Positions 1 to 9,867 are shown, numbered from the stretch's first letter. The stretch is 44,610 bases of DNA from Lentisphaerota bacterium (GCA_003246475.1 QKAL01000024.1:1-44610); one strand, 5' to 3'. The notes: a model not told the origin generated them from the letters alone. Made by a program: numbers and translations.

Positions 1-73
1 GATATTTCAAAGTCAGCAACAAATTGAATCTCGCCGAAAACATGCTATTTTTATCGAATGAACCGAATGAAAA

Positions 74-2305
74 ATGGGTAACACATTGCAAAATAAAAAT
101 ATTTCAGCGTTAAAAATATGCGGATGGGGAATGTTGTGGAGCTGTTTCCTGAGTATCGGCATATATAACACCTTCTTTGAAATTGAATTTCTCAACATGG
201 TTTTATATGCCGCCATGTGCCGCGAAAAGATCGGAGCGGTTCTTTTTCCGACATCATGGATTATTTCCGTTCTGCTTATCGCCGGCGCATATGTAATCGC
301 AATAAAATATGCCCTGAGCGATAACCCATTTGATGACGTCAACCGCGCACTCCGACCGTTGTGGTTTATGCCGCTCCTGTTTTTTATCCCCATCGGAGTT
401 CACAGTACCTATCTTTTTGTGATGATCTGCGGATTGGTCTTATTCCGTTATCTACTCCTTTTTCACAGTGGAACAATTCTTCATGAGCATAAAAACTCTT
501 CAACATGGAAAACCATATTACCGGTATTGTTGATGTCTGTTTTGTTCATCACATATGGCTATTATCTTCAGAAAAAGGCATTCGACACGGCATACCTCTG
601 CTGGGCGGACTGGGGTTATTTCTACGAATCACTGCACAACACCTTAAAAGGCAAGTGGTTTTGGCTCAACAAAATGCACATCAATTTTCTGGGGTCGCGT
701 TTCTGTCTTGGATTGGCTATACTGCTGCCATATATGAAATTATTCGGAAGTCCATATGCTTTTTTTCTGATGAGTTCGGTGGTGCTAGGCAGCGGTGGGA
801 TAATGATTTACACCTTGTGCCGGATACTGAAATTTTCAACACGGGAAAGCATGTTCTTCGGAATAATATACTTTCTCATTCCCGGATTTTTTAACATGAA
901 CCTCTGCCTGGTATACGGTTTTCACGAGATTTATTTTGCCATTCCCACCGTATTGGCCGCATTCTGCTTTTACGAAAAAAAGAACTATACCGCCGCCATT
1001 ATTTTTTTCCTCTTTTCAATGACTTTCCAGGAAACAATCCCGGTCTTATGGCTGAGTTTCGGATTGATCGCGCTAGCCCAACGGCGCCTCCGTCTGGCTG
1101 CAACATTGATAATCATAAGTTTGTGCTGCTACTTTCTCATCAATAGTGTCGCCATACCTTATCTGCGCGGCCATGAACATTATACATCAATGTTCCGCTA
1201 TGAACATCTCGGCAGTTCCATCGGGCAGGTGGCTTTATCACCGCTGACGCGCCCAGGGGCCTTCTGGGGATCATTGCTGCGTCCTGGAACCTTCTATTTT
1301 CTGATCGTATTGCTGTTGCCTGTGTTTATATTGACATTGAGTTCTCCGCTGGGGCTGGGAGCGGCAGCTATCATCTTTGTTTTCCTATGTATTGAAATGA
1401 CGGATCAAACCCAGAACATCATGCGGCACTACCAGACCATGATTCTTATTGTGATTCTCATCAACACAATATACGCCTACCGGCGAATCAAAGAAGGTTG
1501 GATCAGTCCATGGTTGAAATGGCTGGCACCGAAAGAAAATAAAGGTGTCTTTAGAGACTGGACCGGCGCTGTATTGTTCTCCTCAATGTTTACCGCACTG
1601 CTGTGTTTCCTCCTCTACGCCAACACGCACCTGTCAAAAAATCCGGTCCCGGATTTCGGCAGCTTCACCGATTTCAGACCAGAGTCGGAAATCATTGCCG
1701 GAATGATACCGGCAGAAGCTAAAATCACCGCCACTTCAAGAATGGCGGCGGTCTTCTGCGGCAGAAATGACGTTTATCAGGACTTTGACCCGTCAACAGG
1801 CTATCCACTCCAGGAGTATATTCTGCTTGACCTACTGGATCCAATGAACGACGGAGTTCAAAAACTGTTTGAACTGCTTAGAACATCAGGAGAATACGGA
1901 CTTATTCACAGTTACAGTGACGAAACGCGTTTCATTGTATTGTTCAAGAAGGGCGCAAAAACCAATACTGCCGGATTCATATCCCATATTCCGCCGGAGC
2001 AGTGGAAACAAATCGGGATACCAGTTCCGTCACCCAACAAAGATCTCAGCGTCAGGGTAGTATGGCAGCCTCCCAAAACGATAAAGGTCATGTCCCGATA
2101 TGAAAACAAAACCAGTCATGACGTAATAATGCGAATCGTAATCGAGGGGAACAACGGCGAAGTAATAAGAAAGTCAGAATTATGGGGCAAAGGCATTGTC
2201 CCTGCGACTAATGCCCAACCGGGCGACACCTGTATGACGGAGATACAACTTCCCGGAGAAATGGTTCCGAAAACAGTAGCGGTAAAATTCGAACCTTATC
2301 CATAG
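74..2305 (+). CDS. DUF2079-type polytopic membrane protein, copy 1
   Basis: A 743-residue membrane protein with about a dozen hydrophobic segments in the first 520 residues and a soluble, probably periplasmic C-terminal part. Around residues 175-190 it carries the aromatic WADWGYFYESL block that I associate with the DUF2079 family, followed by INFLGSRFC and SPYAFFLMSS. DUF2079 proteins resemble GT-C glycosyltransferases that use polyprenyl-phosphate sugars; that function is inferred, not visible. It is followed 16 bases later by a clear paralogue and then by glycan genes, so a role in decorating an envelope glycan is plausible. No strong ribosome binding site precedes the ATG at 74, and an upstream frame may run into it from outside the window, so the start is uncertain. 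Confidence 0.8.
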   Translation: MGNTLQNKNISALKICGWGMLWSCFLSIGIYNTFFEIEFLNMVLYAAMCREKIGAVLFPTSWIISVLLIAGAYVIAIKYALSDNPFDDVNRALRPLWFMPLLFFIPIGVHSTYLFVMICGLVLFRYLLLFHSGTILHEHKNSSTWKTILPVLLMSVLFITYGYYLQKKAFDTAYLCWADWGYFYESLHNTLKGKWFWLNKMHINFLGSRFCLGLAILLPYMKLFGSPYAFFLMSSVVLGSGGIMIYTLCRILKFSTRESMFFGIIYFLIPGFFNMNLCLVYGFHEIYFAIPTVLAAFCFYEKKNYTAAIIFFLFSMTFQETIPVLWLSFGLIALAQRRLRLAATLIIISLCCYFLINSVAIPYLRGHEHYTSMFRYEHLGSSIGQVALSPLTRPGAFWGSLLRPGTFYFLIVLLLPVFILTLSSPLGLGAAAIIFVFLCIEMTDQTQNIMRHYQTMILIVILINTIYAYRRIKEGWISPWLKWLAPKENKGVFRDWTGAVLFSSMFTALLCFLLYANTHLSKNPVPDFGSFTDFRPESEIIAGMIPAEAKITATSRMAAVFCGRNDVYQDFDPSTGYPLQEYILLDLLDPMNDGVQKLFELLRTSGEYGLIHSYSDETRFIVLFKKGAKTNTAGFISHIPPEQWKQIGIPVPSPNKDLSVRVVWQPPKTIKVMSRYENKTSHDVIMRIVIEGNNGEVIRKSELWGKGIVPATNAQPGDTCMTEIQLPGEMVPKTVAVKFEPYP

Positions 2306-2321
2306 AGAACATAATTACGAT

Positions 2322-4628
2322 ATGAATGATATAAAAGAAATAAAATTCACCATTTGGATGAGGCAATGGCTCAAGCAACTGCCTTTTATTCTTTTGTGGA
2401 GTGCCATCTGGGGATATGGATTTTTGCTGTTCCAGCAGTATACCTTTGATATGATGGCATACCGGCTCTATGACAAGGGAAATATATATCTATTTTCCAC
2501 CATAATATATATCATCACAAATGTTGTCGTCTTTTCCGGGCTTTATGCTATCGACGTACATCAGATAATTTCACATGACATTCCGAAACCATCTGGGTTA
2601 AACCGTGCACTAATGCCGTCGCTGCTTGCTTTGCCGTTCTTCATACTGCCTGTAAAGATGTATTCCCTGCTGGCTTTGCTGGGCATCGCTGGATTGGTCA
2701 TGTTTCGCACTGGCTGTACCATATATGGAAATTTTTTCTGTGCAACGCAAAACATTTCCCCGAAAAAGATCGAAACATGTTATTTCCCGTTTCTGCTGCT
2801 GATTGCGGCCCTGTTTGTAACATGCGGCTTTCTAATTCAGAAAACGGCTTATGACGTTATGTATCTTTGCTGGTCGGATTGGGGATATTTTTATGAATCA
2901 CTGCGTAATACGCTGGAGGGGCGCTGGTTCTGGACCAATATCCTGCATATAAATTTTCTCGGATCGCGTTTTTGTCCAGGACTGGCGATCCTGTTACCCT
3001 ATGTAGCGGTGTTTAAAAGCCCATACGCCTTTTTTTTGATGAGTTCACTAATTCTTTCCAGCGGAGGAATAATCGTCTTTTTGCTGGGAAAAAGGATGGG
3101 GTTTTCTCCGCTGGAAAGTATGGTTTTCGGATTGACATATTATCTTATACCCGGCTTTTTCAATATGAACCTATGTTCCGGATACAGTTTTCACGAGATA
3201 TACTTCATTATTCCGACGGTACTACTCTCCTTTTATTTTTATGAAGGGAAAAAATATTTTTGTGCGGCTGTGTTTTTTCTTTTCTCCATGACGTTTCAGG
3301 AGACGGTTCCGGTATTGTGGCTGGGATTCGGTCTGGTCGCCCTGTTCCGGAAACAGTGGCGTCTTGCGGCAGTACTGATTATTACCAGTCTGTGTTGTTA
3401 CATCCTCATCAACCGTCTGGCCATTCCATACTTCCGGGGAGAAGAGTTTTACACGTCGATGTTCCGGTACAAGCACCTCGGCGAAAGCATTGTAGAAATC
3501 GCCCTGTCCCCAATACTTAAACCAAACGCGTTCTGGGGTGCGCTGCTGCGTCCGGGCACGTTTTACTTTCTGGCTGTCTTGCTGTTACCGGTATTTATCC
3601 TGACCTTGAACAATCCATCCGGGTTGGTAGCAGGTTTGATTGTTTTCGTTTTCCTGTGCATTGAATCGACAAACCAGACTCAGAATATCATGATGCATTA
3701 CCAGACCATGATCCTGACCGTAATAATACTTAATACGATGTACAGCTATCGCCGTCTCAGAGAAAGATATATCAGCCCATGTTTTAAGATGCTGCTATGG
3801 GGAATTGAGCCGCAACCGAAAGGGGAAACAATCTGTAGCGGGCTTTTATTGAGCATGCCGATCTTTGCGCTGTTATGCTTTTTCTGTTTCTCCCAAATTC
3901 CCGGATCAAGAGTGGAAAAGAGCAATATCTGGCAGATGTATGACTGTCGCGACAAATTGAAAGAGATAGCCAAACTGATTCCGGAGGGGGCCCGGATCAC
4001 AGCAAGTCAACGAATGGCCCCTCATTTTGCACAAGAATATGAAGTTTTCCACGATGTATCACCGCTGACCGGTTCATATCCGCTCCAGGATTACGTCGCC
4101 ATAGATGCTCTCGATCCATATTGCCCTGGGGAATTACGGGAATATCTCCTAAAGTCAGACGATTTCAGACTGATATACAACCGGAGCATTCCCGGGCATC
4201 ACCTCATGTTATGGCAACGGAGAAACGACATTAGCAAACCTCCGCATCCGTTGAAATTGGTCGATGACGCCACCTGGAACAGTCAGGGAATCCCGTTAAC
4301 CATCGACGACAACAACTTCACGTGCCGTGTTCTGTTCATAAAATATGGCAGTCAGAAAATAGCGCGGTTCATGTTGAGACTCGAACGTTGCATTAATTAT
4401 GATGTGGTAATGCGCATCACGATGTTCAACCAATCCGGAAAGATCAAATTCACCAGTCTATTTGGTAATGGATACGCTCCAGCATTCTCGGCCGTTCCAG
4501 GCGAAACCTATATCATGGATGCAAAATTGAACGACAGCTTTGGCTCGCCGGAAAGCGTATCGGTCATTATAGACAAAATACCGGGGTTCACCGCCGACAC
4601 CAATCAGCAACAACGGGAGAAGCATTAG
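2322..4628 (+). CDS. DUF2079-type polytopic membrane protein, copy 2
   Basis: A 768-residue paralogue of the preceding protein. It keeps the same order of blocks: WSDWGYFYESL near residue 183, INFLGSRFC, SPYAFFLMSS, FHEIYF, TMFRY-like TSMFRY, and a long soluble tail after the last membrane segments. The two copies probably arose by tandem duplication and have diverged most at the N-terminus and in the soluble tail, which might give different acceptor specificity (inference). By family resemblance it would act as an integral-membrane sugar transferase using a lipid-linked donor. Its stop codon overlaps the GTG start of the methyltransferase by one base (TAGTG), so translation is likely coupled. 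Confidence 0.8.
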   Translation: MNDIKEIKFTIWMRQWLKQLPFILLWSAIWGYGFLLFQQYTFDMMAYRLYDKGNIYLFSTIIYIITNVVVFSGLYAIDVHQIISHDIPKPSGLNRALMPSLLALPFFILPVKMYSLLALLGIAGLVMFRTGCTIYGNFFCATQNISPKKIETCYFPFLLLIAALFVTCGFLIQKTAYDVMYLCWSDWGYFYESLRNTLEGRWFWTNILHINFLGSRFCPGLAILLPYVAVFKSPYAFFLMSSLILSSGGIIVFLLGKRMGFSPLESMVFGLTYYLIPGFFNMNLCSGYSFHEIYFIIPTVLLSFYFYEGKKYFCAAVFFLFSMTFQETVPVLWLGFGLVALFRKQWRLAAVLIITSLCCYILINRLAIPYFRGEEFYTSMFRYKHLGESIVEIALSPILKPNAFWGALLRPGTFYFLAVLLLPVFILTLNNPSGLVAGLIVFVFLCIESTNQTQNIMMHYQTMILTVIILNTMYSYRRLRERYISPCFKMLLWGIEPQPKGETICSGLLLSMPIFALLCFFCFSQIPGSRVEKSNIWQMYDCRDKLKEIAKLIPEGARITASQRMAPHFAQEYEVFHDVSPLTGSYPLQDYVAIDALDPYCPGELREYLLKSDDFRLIYNRSIPGHHLMLWQRRNDISKPPHPLKLVDDATWNSQGIPLTIDDNNFTCRVLFIKYGSQKIARFMLRLERCINYDVVMRITMFNQSGKIKFTSLFGNGYAPAFSAVPGETYIMDAKLNDSFGSPESVSVIIDKIPGFTADTNQQQREKH

Positions 4629-5233
4629 TGAAGATTAAATCGATATTAAGTTTTTCGTCCTGTTACAACATCTTTCAGCGGTTAAACGGAGCGGAAATGA
4701 TGAGAAAGAGTCTTGCCCGAGAATATATCCTGGCCAGTGACGGTGACCGCATTCTCGATATCGGTTGCGGAACCGCCGAAATATTGCGTCATCTGCCAAA
4801 CGTTGAATATTATGGCTTCGACGGCAGCAGAAAATATATCGATAAGGCCAAAAAGACTTTCGGCCCCCGAGGACACTTTGAGTGCCAGCTGGTAGAAGCT
4901 GAAAATATTCCCGCCACCGGATATTTTGATATTGTCCTGGCCATCGGGATATTGCACCATCTCGACGATACCAGCGCACAAAAACTTTTCCGACTGGCAC
5001 ATCTGGCACTGAAACCACAGGGGCGACTAATCACCCTGGACGGGGCATTCGTACAAAATCAGAGCAGAATCGCACACTTTATCATTCGCAACGACCGCGG
5101 CGCCTATGTCCGTGATGCGAAGTCCTATCTTGAATTGGCAAAGGATTCTTTCCCTGATTCCGTTTTACATACGCGCTCCGATCTGTTGCGTATACCCTAT
5201 ACCCATGCGATTCTGGAGTGTAAAAAAGACTAA
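4628..5233 (+). CDS. Class I SAM-dependent methyltransferase
   Basis: A 201-residue protein with a Rossmann methyltransferase fold. Motif I, ILDIGCGTAEIL, sits near residue 41 and binds S-adenosylmethionine; an acidic strand-2 end (YYGFDGS) follows, and the LAIGILHHLDD block near residue 103 is typical of motif IV in small-molecule methyltransferases. It starts at GTG 4628, overlapping the previous stop by one base. Its position inside an envelope-glycan operon suggests it methylates a sugar or a lipid-linked intermediate, but the substrate cannot be read from the sequence. It is short for the family and has no extra C-terminal domain. Confidence 0.8.
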   Translation: MKIKSILSFSSCYNIFQRLNGAEMMRKSLAREYILASDGDRILDIGCGTAEILRHLPNVEYYGFDGSRKYIDKAKKTFGPRGHFECQLVEAENIPATGYFDIVLAIGILHHLDDTSAQKLFRLAHLALKPQGRLITLDGAFVQNQSRIAHFIIRNDRGAYVRDAKSYLELAKDSFPDSVLHTRSDLLRIPYTHAILECKKD

Positions 5234-5312
5234 AACCAGTGGAAAAATACATCTATTTCGAATATATTACGATCTCGGCGCAGATATCCGCCGCCAATAT
5301 TTAAGGATAAAA

Positions 5313-6260
5313 ATGGACAATTTGCAGAAAAATATGCTTTCAGTCGTTGTTCCGGTTTATCGCGGGGAATCTTTTCTGGTAGAACTTTATGATCGGGTAA
5401 AAGTCGTAGCGGAAGACCATTTTACTGATTTTGAGCTTATTTTGGTGAATGACGCCAGTCCGGACAACTCCTGGAATATTATCCGCGATCTATGTTCGCG
5501 AGACCGACGAGTCAAGGGAATCAACCTGTCACGCAACTTTGGACAGCACTATGCCATCAGCGCCGGGCTGAACCGCATCCAGGGAGATTGGTGCGTGGTA
5601 ATGGACTGCGATCTGCAGGACAAGCCAGAAGAAATCGCCAGACTGTACCGCGAAACAAAAAATGGGTACGACATCGTCTTTGCACGCCGTGAAACACGTC
5701 AGGACAGTTTTTTAAAACGCATGTCATCCCGCTATTTCTATATGGTGTTCAGTTATCTGACGGAAACACCCCAGGATTCTGCCATTGCCAATTTCGGCAT
5801 CTACCGCCGCCCCGTAATCAACGCGATACTGATGATGAACGACCATATCAAATATTTTCCCACCATGGCACAATGGGTGGGATTCCGCAAAACCGCCATC
5901 GAAGTTGAACACATGTCCCGCGAGATCGGCTCATCGTCATACACCCTGCGCAAGCTCCTGCTGCTGGCGATGGACAACATCATCACATTTTCGGACAAAC
6001 CATTGAAGCTGACGGTCAAGTGTGGATTGGCGATCTCCATGCTGGCTTTTCTAATTGCCATCGCCTATTTCATCTCCTATATTTCCGGTTACACTGTCGT
6101 CATGGGCTATATGAGTATTATCCTTTCGATCTGGTTTCTGAGCGGCATCATCATCTCCATTCTCGGCATGCTCGGCATCTATATCGGCAAGATCTTTGCC
6201 CAGGTTAAGAGCCGCCCGGTCTACATCATCGCCGAGGAACTCAACAGCGATGAACTCTAA
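5313..6260 (+). CDS. Family 2 glycosyltransferase with two C-terminal TM helices (GtrB/ArnC-like)
   Basis: A 315-residue GT-A glycosyltransferase of the dolichyl/undecaprenyl-phosphate transferase type. The nucleotide-binding strand ILVNDASPDNS lies near residue 43, the metal-binding DCDLQD near residue 98, and two membrane helices occupy roughly residues 236-296, as in GtrB and ArnC. Such enzymes load a sugar from an NDP donor onto polyprenyl phosphate at the inner membrane. That product is what a GT-C-like membrane transferase would need, so the two upstream DUF2079 proteins are attractive partners (inference). I chose ATG 5313, preceded by AAGGATA, over the longer frame from 5106, because the extra N-terminus overlaps the methyltransferase and matches nothing in the family. 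Confidence 0.88.
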   Translation: MDNLQKNMLSVVVPVYRGESFLVELYDRVKVVAEDHFTDFELILVNDASPDNSWNIIRDLCSRDRRVKGINLSRNFGQHYAISAGLNRIQGDWCVVMDCDLQDKPEEIARLYRETKNGYDIVFARRETRQDSFLKRMSSRYFYMVFSYLTETPQDSAIANFGIYRRPVINAILMMNDHIKYFPTMAQWVGFRKTAIEVEHMSREIGSSSYTLRKLLLLAMDNIITFSDKPLKLTVKCGLAISMLAFLIAIAYFISYISGYTVVMGYMSIILSIWFLSGIIISILGMLGIYIGKIFAQVKSRPVYIIAEELNSDEL

Positions 6261-6954
6261 AGAATTTCTGGAATGGGATTCGAACTTTTTTAATCTGAAG
6301 ATCGACAAAATCATCCTTGACAGTGATTTTACACCATCAACGGCGCAAAATCTGCTCGACGATTGCTCCGCCGATGCCTGCTATATTTTTACGCCGGAGC
6401 CGTTAAACACGCAACAACAACAGTGTCTGACAGCGGCAGGAGCTGTAAAATACGATAGAAAAACAGTCTATGCAAAAAAAATCGTACCGGTATCACCTCC
6501 CGCCGGCATTAAGATTGCCGAGCAACTCACCGGGGAAATATACGAATTGGCAACCGCCGCAGGAATATATTCACGTTTCAATCTCGATCCGAGATTCCGT
6601 CCACAGTTTTCCCGGCTGTACCACCTCTGGCTTGAAAGAGACTTCAATTCGCCGACGTCGAAAGTGTTTACATACGAGGATGATGGCCGGGTTGTCGGCC
6701 TGGTAACGTTATCCTGCAATGCAGATCAAGGAAATATCGGGCTGCTGGCTACCCGGAAAAGCTTTCGCGGCCAAGGCATCGGAACCATGTTGTTACAGGC
6801 GTGTGACAGTTATTTATTAAGCCACGGAGTGAAGCTCGCAACCGTCACCACTCAGGGCGAAAATATTCCTGCCTGCCGCTTATATGAAAAATACGGCTAT
6901 CAAGCCATAAAACAAACTGGTGTTTGGCACTGGTGGAGAAGGAGTGGATCATGA
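6250..6954 (+). CDS. wecD: GNAT N-acetyltransferase, WecD-like (dTDP-4-amino sugar N-acetyltransferase)
   Basis: A 234-residue GNAT protein. The acetyl-CoA binding motif A appears as RGQGIGTMLL near residue 173, followed by TTQGENIPACRLYEKYGY, the motif B pattern shared by WecD/RffC enzymes, and a terminal WHWW. WecD acetylates dTDP-4-amino-4,6-dideoxygalactose to give dTDP-Fuc4NAc for enterobacterial common antigen. The next gene encodes the matching WecE aminotransferase, the same adjacency as in enterobacteria, which strengthens the call. The ATG at 6250 overlaps the GT2 gene by 11 bases and its stop overlaps wecE in ATGA. The exact sugar made here is inferred and could be a related 4-acetamido sugar. 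Confidence 0.78.
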   Translation: MNSKEFLEWDSNFFNLKIDKIILDSDFTPSTAQNLLDDCSADACYIFTPEPLNTQQQQCLTAAGAVKYDRKTVYAKKIVPVSPPAGIKIAEQLTGEIYELATAAGIYSRFNLDPRFRPQFSRLYHLWLERDFNSPTSKVFTYEDDGRVVGLVTLSCNADQGNIGLLATRKSFRGQGIGTMLLQACDSYLLSHGVKLATVTTQGENIPACRLYEKYGYQAIKQTGVWHWWRRSGS

Positions 6955-8078
6955 TACCCTTTAATCGCCCGTTTATCGTGGGCAAGGAACTCCATTACAT
7001 CTCACAGGCCGTTCAGGACGGCAATCTGGCGGGCGACGGTCCATTCACCCATCGCTGTACCGAATGGATGGAGCAACGTTTCAACGCCCGTAAGGTTTTG
7101 CTGGTTCATTCATGCACCGCGGCATTGGAAATGGCAGCCATACTGTGCGACATCCAGCCTGGCGATGAAGTCATCGTCCCGTCATATACCTTCGTCTCCA
7201 CCGTCAACGCCTTCGTCATGCGCGGCGCCAGACCGGTATTTGTCGACATCCGCCCGGACACGATGAACATTGACGAAAACCTGATTGAAGCTAAAATCAC
7301 CCCGCGAACAAGAGTAATCTGCCCGGTCCACTATGCCGGGGTCGGATGCGAGATGGACAAGATCATGGAACTGGCGGAAAAGTACGGTCTGCTGGTGGTC
7401 GAAGACGCCGCCCAGGGTGTATGCGCCACCTACAAAAATCGTCACCTCGGGACTATCGGCCATCTTGGATGCTACAGTTTTCACGAAACAAAAAATTTTA
7501 TCTCCGGGGAAGGCGGTGCGCTGGTCATCAACGACACTCGCTTTCTCGAACGTGCCGAAATCATTCGCGACAAGGGCACCAACCGGGCAAGATTTTTTCG
7601 CGGAGAGGTGGATAAATACACCTGGGTAGACATAGGGTCCAGCTATCTGGCGTCGGAACTGACCGCCGCATTTCTCTGTGCGCAACTGGAGGAAAGTGAT
7701 AAGATCTCAGCCGCTCGGCTCCGGATCTGGAACGATTATCGCCAGGAATTGAGCGAAGTTGCAGCCGCTGGTCACCTGCGGCTGCCCTGTATTCCGCCGG
7801 CATGCACTCATAATGCCCATATGGTTTATATAATCCTAAATTTGCCGGAGGAAAGGGAAAAGCTTATGGCATTCCTGCGCCAAAACGGAATCTACGCGGT
7901 TTTCCATTATGTTCCGTTGCACGATTCGCCTATGGGCAAAAACTTCCATCCGCTGGAACAGAGTCTGCCACACACCGAAAATCTGGCGAACCGTCTTCTC
8001 CGACTACCATGTTTCTACGAGCTGACCACCAGGGAGATCCATTATATCTCCGGAAAGATCAAGGAGTTCTTCTCCTGA
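6951..8078 (+). CDS. wecE: DegT/DnrJ/EryC1-family sugar aminotransferase, WecE-like
   Basis: A 375-residue PLP-dependent aminotransferase of the sugar-modifying class. It begins IPFNRPFIVGKEL, typical of WecE (dTDP-4-amino-4,6-dideoxygalactose transaminase), has VVEDAAQG for the PLP-ring aspartate, and the Schiff-base lysine in SFHETKNF near residue 181 followed by GEGGALV. The reaction converts dTDP-4-keto-6-deoxyglucose to the 4-amino sugar with glutamate as donor. ATG 6951 overlaps the acetyltransferase stop (ATGA), fixing the start. No rmlA/rmlB genes for the dTDP-keto sugar are present in the window. The gene ends one base before the convergent O-antigen ligase gene. Confidence 0.85.
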   Translation: MIPFNRPFIVGKELHYISQAVQDGNLAGDGPFTHRCTEWMEQRFNARKVLLVHSCTAALEMAAILCDIQPGDEVIVPSYTFVSTVNAFVMRGARPVFVDIRPDTMNIDENLIEAKITPRTRVICPVHYAGVGCEMDKIMELAEKYGLLVVEDAAQGVCATYKNRHLGTIGHLGCYSFHETKNFISGEGGALVINDTRFLERAEIIRDKGTNRARFFRGEVDKYTWVDIGSSYLASELTAAFLCAQLEESDKISAARLRIWNDYRQELSEVAAAGHLRLPCIPPACTHNAHMVYIILNLPEEREKLMAFLRQNGIYAVFHYVPLHDSPMGKNFHPLEQSLPHTENLANRLLRLPCFYELTTREIHYISGKIKEFFS

Positions 8079-8079
8079 A

Positions 8080-9867
8080 CTACGGTTCGAGATACTTCGG
8101 GTTTTTCGGAAACAACTTACGGGCCTTGTCGAAGTTTTCCGCAGCAGCGGCACTCTGACCGGACTGGGCCTGGATCCGGGATAGCTCGTAATAGAACGCA
8201 GCCCGCTCCGGAGAGCGTTTTAGCGCTTCAAAATAACATTTTTCAGCACCGGCGACATCACCGCCCGCAGCCAGAAAACGCCCCATCGACGCCCACGGAA
8301 ACGGCGACCATGGCAAGGCATTGACCGTAGCGGCAAACTGCATGCTGATCTGTTCAGGGTTTATCGGCGGCTCATTATCCTGCGGTTTAAAATACTCGCT
8401 CTGCAACCGCGTCAGCTCGGCATACTGGTACTCCCCACGGGACAACACCCATGATCCAGCCACCGCCAGCACCACGACAACTGCTGAAGTCAACCACATC
8501 GCAAAGCGGAAGTCCCGCCGCAAACACCATACAGGAAGAGTAGCATCAACATCATCTCCGCGGCGCGACAACAATGCAAGCGCCAGCAGAATTGCCGTAC
8601 CGGTACATCCCGGCGATTCCAGATTCACATCCAACAGCGAATGGAAACTCCATGCGGTAAGCCCGAACAATATCGCATTATCAATGGTTATCAGTTCTGC
8701 CAGTCGGATGGATTTAATGTTGCGTAATCCCCGCCACAGCGGAAAAATCATCACGGCGGCGGCAACCAGCAAGCCGGCAATGCCGGTCTGACAGGCGTAG
8801 GTCATGATGAAACTGTGAGGAGTGTGCGGCGCTTCATCGGTCGGCAGTGTCTTTAACAGCATATAGTCATGGAAAAAATCCCCCCATCCGGTACCGGCAA
8901 ATGGATACGCCGCCATTATTTTAAATGAAATAAGATTGTAATCAATACGGGCAACGATCGAGGAAAATCCCCGGCTGCTGAAATGGATATAGATAAAACC
9001 GGCGGCAACCGCCAAGATGATCGACCCGATCAATGCCGCGCGGAAACGACGCGCCAGCGGCAACATCACCAGGAAAACACCGCAAGCCGCCCCAAATGAA
9101 ATAAACGCCGCCCGACTGCGGGTCATGACAAAGACAAATCCCAGTAACAAAAACAGCGTCGGCATGAAAATACTCCGCGTCACTTTCGGCGGCTCCACCC
9201 TGCCGCAGACATTCCAGCATCCCAGCAGGCACAAGGGCATGGTAAGCAACATGTATCCTGCCATGCTGTTAGGCAGCGTAAAAGTGGAAAAAATCCGGCG
9301 GTCTTTCAGGAACGCCTCCAGCACTTCGGACTTGACCGGCCCATACTGCGCCTGCTGCCGCATCATGTCGATGGTTTCCTGAAACCCGAAGAAATACTGC
9401 TGCACCCCCAGCAAGGCGATAATCACGCTCACCACCGCGATCGTCGCCAGAAGCAACGGCCGGTACTCCGCGTTCTGCCGCAACAGCATCGCCCCGGCGA
9501 CAGCCAGTGCCGTCAGTCCGGCAATATGCACGATCTGCAGATAGACGAAGTCCATGGTCGACGCATTGATTATTCCTATAAAAGTAACTCCTAGCAACGC
9601 CAGCCAGAGCAAACCGTAGACCGCCGCAGAGCCGTCCGCCATTTTCCTTCCCGGTATTAACATAACCAGCAGCAGCAACACGCCGCTGAACATCGGGAAA
9701 CTCATGGACGGCCAGTTGATGATCGCCGCTTCCCAGATATTGGCCGGAAACATCGACGTGGTTTCCGGAATCCCGGTAAGTGCGCCGAATTTCAGGGGCA
9801 ATGCCGCCGCCAAAAGCAGAAAAAGGATAAAAACCGGACGTAACAGTCTTGCAGACGTTGAGCGCAT
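8080..9867 (-). CDS. O-antigen ligase/polymerase family membrane protein with C-terminal TPRs
   Basis: A 595-residue polytopic protein. It contains the Wzy_C/WaaL-type core: a TRSRAAFIS block near residue 252, GTGWGDFFHDYMLL, and the periplasmic-loop motif HTPHSF near residue 351, with an arginine and histidines where ligases need them. The last ~85 residues form TPR-like helices (AGAEKCYFEALKRSPE, YYELSRIQAQSG). WaaL-type enzymes attach lipid-linked glycans to an acceptor such as lipid A core, pilin or another lipid, and Wzy-type enzymes polymerise them; the sequence does not separate these. I chose ATG 9867, preceded by AGGAAG, because the longer frame to 10002 overlaps ilvN. It converges on the glycan operon, so it may act on that product. 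Confidence 0.82.
   Translation of the reverse strand: MRSTSARLLRPVFILFLLLAAALPLKFGALTGIPETTSMFPANIWEAAIINWPSMSFPMFSGVLLLLVMLIPGRKMADGSAAVYGLLWLALLGVTFIGIINASTMDFVYLQIVHIAGLTALAVAGAMLLRQNAEYRPLLLATIAVVSVIIALLGVQQYFFGFQETIDMMRQQAQYGPVKSEVLEAFLKDRRIFSTFTLPNSMAGYMLLTMPLCLLGCWNVCGRVEPPKVTRSIFMPTLFLLLGFVFVMTRSRAAFISFGAACGVFLVMLPLARRFRAALIGSIILAVAAGFIYIHFSSRGFSSIVARIDYNLISFKIMAAYPFAGTGWGDFFHDYMLLKTLPTDEAPHTPHSFIMTYACQTGIAGLLVAAAVMIFPLWRGLRNIKSIRLAELITIDNAILFGLTAWSFHSLLDVNLESPGCTGTAILLALALLSRRGDDVDATLPVWCLRRDFRFAMWLTSAVVVVLAVAGSWVLSRGEYQYAELTRLQSEYFKPQDNEPPINPEQISMQFAATVNALPWSPFPWASMGRFLAAGGDVAGAEKCYFEALKRSPERAAFYYELSRIQAQSGQSAAAAENFDKARKLFPKNPKYLEP

Noticed and set aside
1-113. Possible 3' end of a gene entering from the left edge
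   Set aside because: Two different + frames are open from the edge (ending at 61 and 113) and neither gives a recognisable C-terminus.
5106-5312. N-terminal extension of the GT2 gene
   Set aside because: It overlaps the methyltransferase in another frame, has no family similarity, and a good ribosome binding site precedes ATG 5313.
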